Shown piece after piece: positions 14,119-16,170 of a stretch of 16,170 nucleotides of DNA. Position 1 is the stretch's first letter. Each line of letters opens with the position of its first letter. Where the stretch lies: NCBI GenBank assembly GCA_910578255.1, contig CAJTQM010000023.1, positions 16,178 through 32,347 of the forward strand, read 5' to 3'. The notes beneath the pieces are model-generated. The model saw nothing but the letters and a program-made list of their open reading frames with translations. It had not been told where the DNA came from and made no database searches. This stretch comes from an uncultured Oscillospiraceae bacterium (GTDB lineage: Bacteria; Bacillota; Clostridia; Oscillospirales; Ruminococcaceae). The translations under genes were made by a program, and so were the position numbers.

Positions 14119-15336
14119 ATGAGTCTAATCGTTCAAAAATTCGGCGGTTCGTCGGTTGCCAACGCCGAGCGGGTATTCAACGTTGCGCACATCGTTACCG
14201 AAACTTACGATAAAGGCAATGATGTGATCGTAGTCGTTTCCGCCCAAGGGGATACAACCGACGATTTGATCGAAAAAGCCGCCCAAATTAACCCAAACCC
14301 ATCGAAACGTGAAATGGATGTGCTGCTTTCCACCGGCGAACAAATCTCCATCGCGTTATTGGCCATGGCCATCGAAAAACTCGGCTATCCGGTGGTCTCT
14401 TTAACTGGTCCGCAGGCTGGATTTATCACCGATTCCAACTACAGTAAAGCCCGGATCCGCCGGATTGAGAAGGAACGGGTGGAAAACGAAATCGAAAAAC
14501 ATAATATCGTTATCGTCGCAGGATTTCAGGGAATTAACCGCTACGACAATATTACAACCCTTGGACGTGGCGGATCGGATACCAGCGCGGTGGCTTTGGC
14601 AGCGGTATTTCATGCGGATTTATGCCAGATTTTTACCGATGTTGACGGCGTTTATACTGCCGATCCCCGTATTGCCCCAAACGCAAGAAAGCTGGATGAA
14701 ATTACATACGATGAGATGCTGGAACTGGCCAGTCTTGGTGCAAATGTTCTGCACAATCGGTCAGTAGAAATGGCAAAAAAATACAATGTAAACCTTGAAG
14801 TGGTTTCCAGCCTGGAACGGAAGCCCGGTACAAAGGTGAAGGAGGCAACAGACGTGGAAAAAATGTTGATTAAAGGCGTGGCAAGAGATGACGATGTCGC
14901 CCGAATTTCGGTTGTTAGTGTACCGGATAACCCCGGCATCGCTTTCCGGCTATTTTCTACTCTTGCTTCGAAAAAAATAGATGTGGACATTATTTTGCAG
15001 TCTATCGGTCGCGACGGTACAAAGGACATCAGCTTTACTGTATCCAAAGGGAATTCGGAAGAGGCTGTTAGAGTTGTTGAATCGCTTAAGGAAGTGCTCT
15101 GCTTCCAGTCGATTGAGCGGTCGGAAAACATTTCCAAGGTTTCGGTTGTCGGCGCAGGTATGCAGAGCAATCCTGGCGTTGCCGCAAAAATGTTCGAGGC
15201 TTTGATGGACGCTCATATCAATATCCAGATGATTTCCACCAGCGAAATCAAAATTTCGGTCTTGATTGATTTAAAGGATTCCGCCCGTGCTGTAACGGCG
15301 ATACATGACGCTTTTTTTGCTGATCTTCCCAGATAA
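14119..15336 (+). CDS. lysC: Aspartate kinase, LysC/aspartokinase II type (alpha subunit)
   Basis: Converts L-aspartate to 4-phospho-L-aspartate, the first step of the lysine, threonine and methionine pathway. The 405-residue protein has an amino-acid kinase domain (1 to ~240) with KFGGSS (7-12), STGEQIS, AGFQG, TTLGRGGSDTSAVA and FTDVDGVYTADPR. Two ACT domains follow (about 262-335, with VPDNPGIAF and QSIGRDGTKDISFTV; and about 342-400, with QSNPGVAAKMFE and ISTSEIKISVL), which bind the feedback amino acid. Length and layout match the monofunctional Bacillus aspartokinase II class. An AGGGGG site lies about 9 nt before the ATG. A strong internal start at codon 246 predicts a separate beta subunit. 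Last gene of the operon, followed by a terminator. The effector (lysine, threonine or both) cannot be read from the sequence. Confidence 0.95.
   Translation: MSLIVQKFGGSSVANAERVFNVAHIVTETYDKGNDVIVVVSAQGDTTDDLIEKAAQINPNPSKREMDVLLSTGEQISIALLAMAIEKLGYPVVSLTGPQAGFITDSNYSKARIRRIEKERVENEIEKHNIVIVAGFQGINRYDNITTLGRGGSDTSAVALAAVFHADLCQIFTDVDGVYTADPRIAPNARKLDEITYDEMLELASLGANVLHNRSVEMAKKYNVNLEVVSSLERKPGTKVKEATDVEKMLIKGVARDDDVARISVVSVPDNPGIAFRLFSTLASKKIDVDIILQSIGRDGTKDISFTVSKGNSEEAVRVVESLKEVLCFQSIERSENISKVSVVGAGMQSNPGVAAKMFEALMDAHINIQMISTSEIKISVLIDLKDSARAVTAIHDAFFADLPR
14839..14856 (+). promoter_or_regulatory. Internal Shine-Dalgarno and GTG start inside lysC
   Basis: AAGGAGG (14839-14845) is followed after 8 nt by an in-frame GTG (14854-14856, codon 246); an in-frame ATG also lies at 14863. 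This ribosome site is as good as the best gene starts in the window and better than that of lysC itself. It falls exactly in the linker between the kinase and ACT domains. Confidence 0.72.
14854..15336 (+). CDS. Predicted aspartokinase beta subunit (in-frame internal product of lysC)
   Basis: Translation from the internal GTG would give a 160-residue protein identical to LysC residues 246-405, that is, both ACT domains without the kinase domain. In Bacillus subtilis aspartokinase II an alpha2beta2 enzyme is made this way, the beta subunit coming from an internal start in the same linker; I recall the position as about codon 246. The internal Shine-Dalgarno here makes the same arrangement likely, but it is predicted, not shown. 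Confidence 0.62.
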   Translation: MEKMLIKGVARDDDVARISVVSVPDNPGIAFRLFSTLASKKIDVDIILQSIGRDGTKDISFTVSKGNSEEAVRVVESLKEVLCFQSIERSENISKVSVVGAGMQSNPGVAAKMFEALMDAHINIQMISTSEIKISVLIDLKDSARAVTAIHDAFFADLPR

Positions 15337-15351
15337 ACTTTTCTTCCATTC

Positions 15352-15400
15352 AAAAAAGAACGGCTATGGGGATTCATTTGCGGCCCATGGCCGTTTTTTT
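15352..15400 (+). terminator. Intrinsic terminator of the aspartate-family operon
   Basis: AACGGCTATGGG (15359-15370) pairs with CCCATGGCCGTT (15384-15395) through 11 Watson-Crick pairs and one U-G wobble, with a 13-nt loop, followed by a run of T to 15400. It lies 22 nt after the lysC stop. An A-run precedes the left arm (15352-15357), but the next gene runs in the same direction. Confidence 0.9.
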
Positions 15401-15412
15401 GCGGTTGTTTTG

Positions 15413-15451
15413 GAAGACCGGTTGCAATGAAGCGGTCTTCTGGTGTATACT
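15413..15451 (+). promoter_or_regulatory. Candidate promoter with overlapping inverted repeat, before the M42 peptidase gene
   Basis: TTGCAA (15422-15427, 5/6) and TATACT (15446-15451, 5/6) are 18 nt apart, with a start point expected near 15458. An 8-bp perfect inverted repeat, GAAGACCG (15413-15420) and CGGTCTTC (15433-15440), flanks the -35 hexamer, which sits in the 12-nt loop. This is an operator-like position for a repressor. Confidence 0.5.
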
Positions 15452-15478
15452 GGAAACGACGAGAGGAGTGTAAATGCA

Positions 15479-16170
15479 ATGGAGATTCAAGGTTATCGGC
15501 ACGATCTTTTTACCTACGCCAAGCTGCTTTTGGGAATCGACAGTCCCACAGGCTATACTTCAAAAGTTATTGACGCAATCGGCCAGGTTGCGCAAAGTCT
15601 TGATTTTGGCTTTGAAAAAACGGTGAAGGGGTGCGGCATGATTTATGTACCCGGCCGGGACAACAGCAAAAAGGTGGCGGTTTCCGCTCATGTGGATACG
15701 CTCGGGGCAATGGTTCGCTCTGTCAGCGCAAATGGCATGATCAAATTTACACCGGTCGGCGGCCCGATTCTGCCAACGCTTGACGGGGAATACTGCAAGA
15801 TCCTTACCCGTGAGGGAATCGTTTACACCGGTACCATTTTAAGCCTTAGCCCGGCAGCGCATGTTTTTTCAGATGCTTCTACCCGGACCCGTGACGACGC
15901 CAATATGGCGGTTCGGATTGACGAGGAAGTATCCAAAAAAGAGGATGTGCAAAAGCTGGGAATTGCCCCAGGAGATTATATTTTTATCGACCCGAAAACA
16001 GAAGTGACCTCCAGCGGCTTTTTAAAATCCCGCTTCATTGACGATAAAGGCAGCGCCGCCTGCCTGCTGACCGTTTTAAAGATTTTGCGGGATCAGAACC
16101 TGCGGCCCCAGTACAACACCATATTTTTCTTTTCCGTTTATGAAGAAACCGGGCATGGCGCTGCCTATCT
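15479..16170 (+). CDS. M42-family metallopeptidase (N-terminal 230 residues, runs off the right edge)
   Basis: A zinc- or cobalt-dependent aminopeptidase-type enzyme of family M42 (glutamyl aminopeptidase/tetrahedral aminopeptidase relatives), probably cytoplasmic and acting on peptides; the substrate is unknown. In the visible part, metal ligands fit the family: His 71 and Asp 73 in SAHVDTLGAM, the bridging Asp 188 in KSRFIDDKGSA, and the catalytic Glu 222/Glu 223 in YEETGHGA. The GHGA version and HVFSDAST segment mark a particular M42 subfamily. The remaining ligands lie beyond the window. The start is the ATG at 15479, with AGGAG (15464-15468) 10 nt upstream; no other in-frame start precedes it. 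An out-of-frame ATG at 15474 is closer to that site and opens a 50-codon frame that probably has no function. The gene has its own promoter and follows the operon terminator. Confidence 0.88.
   Translation, partial: MEIQGYRHDLFTYAKLLLGIDSPTGYTSKVIDAIGQVAQSLDFGFEKTVKGCGMIYVPGRDNSKKVAVSAHVDTLGAMVRSVSANGMIKFTPVGGPILPTLDGEYCKILTREGIVYTGTILSLSPAAHVFSDASTRTRDDANMAVRIDEEVSKKEDVQKLGIAPGDYIFIDPKTEVTSSGFLKSRFIDDKGSAACLLTVLKILRDQNLRPQYNTIFFFSVYEETGHGAAY

Noticed and set aside
14652..15170. 172-codon minus-strand open frame opposite lysC
   Set aside because: Ser/Thr-rich antisense shadow of a strongly conserved gene, no start signal.
15474..15626. 50-codon frame starting at ATG 15474, overlapping the M42 start out of frame
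   Set aside because: Its ATG is only 5 nt from the AGGAG site, but the product resembles nothing and the M42 frame from 15479 is clearly coding. Leaderless or regulatory translation here is unsupported.

Overview
The window looks like a chromosomal core segment of an endospore-forming, low-to-mid GC Firmicute, most likely class Clostridia (Oscillospiraceae/Ruminococcaceae-like). This rests on a SpoIIIAB C-terminus at the left edge, a YtvI-type sporulation membrane protein, strong AAGGAGG-type ribosome binding sites before most genes, frequent TTTT/AAAA-rich codons, and a ferredoxin-like DUF362 protein. The organism assignment is inference from gene content only. I see no tRNA, rRNA, CRISPR array, insertion sequence, phage gene or attachment site.

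Layout, left to right. (1) 1-453: the 3' part of spoIIIAB (+), closed by a symmetric hairpin that also overlaps the end of a convergent SpoU/TrmH-family RNA methyltransferase gene (452-1174, -). (2) 1404-2537: a stand-alone DUF362 protein with two 4Fe-4S motifs (+), ending at a bidirectional hairpin terminator. (3) 2618-7196 (-): an operon reading sbcD, sbcC and then a 143-residue protein that I cannot assign. sbcD and sbcC overlap by 26 bases, and the third gene follows 12 bases after sbcC. (4) 7330-10011 (+): a PMCA-like Ca2+-transporting P-type ATPase, divergent from sbcD. It ends at a long hairpin shared with the convergent ytvI-like gene (10084-11154, -). (5) 11155-11490: an AT-rich divergent intergenic region with promoter-like sites and a perfect palindrome. 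(6) 11491-15336 (+): a compact aspartate-family amino acid operon: a UPF0735 HTH+ACT protein, homoserine dehydrogenase (TTG start), homoserine kinase and aspartate kinase, with a clear terminator at 15352-15400. (7) 15479 to the right edge (+): the N-terminal 230 residues of an M42-family metallopeptidase.

How the genes work together. LysC (aspartate to aspartyl phosphate), Hom (aspartate semialdehyde to homoserine) and ThrB (homoserine to O-phosphohomoserine) cover three of the five steps to threonine; asd and thrC are not in the window. The first gene encodes a small protein with a possible DNA-binding helix-turn-helix and an amino-acid-binding ACT domain, so it is a natural candidate for sensing the end product. 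The Hom C-terminal ACT region appears degenerate. lysC carries a near-ideal internal Shine-Dalgarno and in-frame GTG at codon 246, which predicts a separately translated regulatory beta subunit as in Bacillus aspartokinase II. SbcD and SbcC form the nuclease/ATPase complex that processes DNA hairpins and ends.

No wholly new multi-gene system is evident. The items most worth a second look are the unassigned third gene of the sbcDC operon, the lysC internal start, the HTH-ACT protein with its upstream palindrome, the degenerate Hom ACT tail, and the spoIIIA operon apparently ending after spoIIIAB. Several translation starts were moved downstream of the longest open frame because the Shine-Dalgarno supports an inner codon (sbcC, sbcD, ATPase, HTH-ACT gene, hom, thrB).
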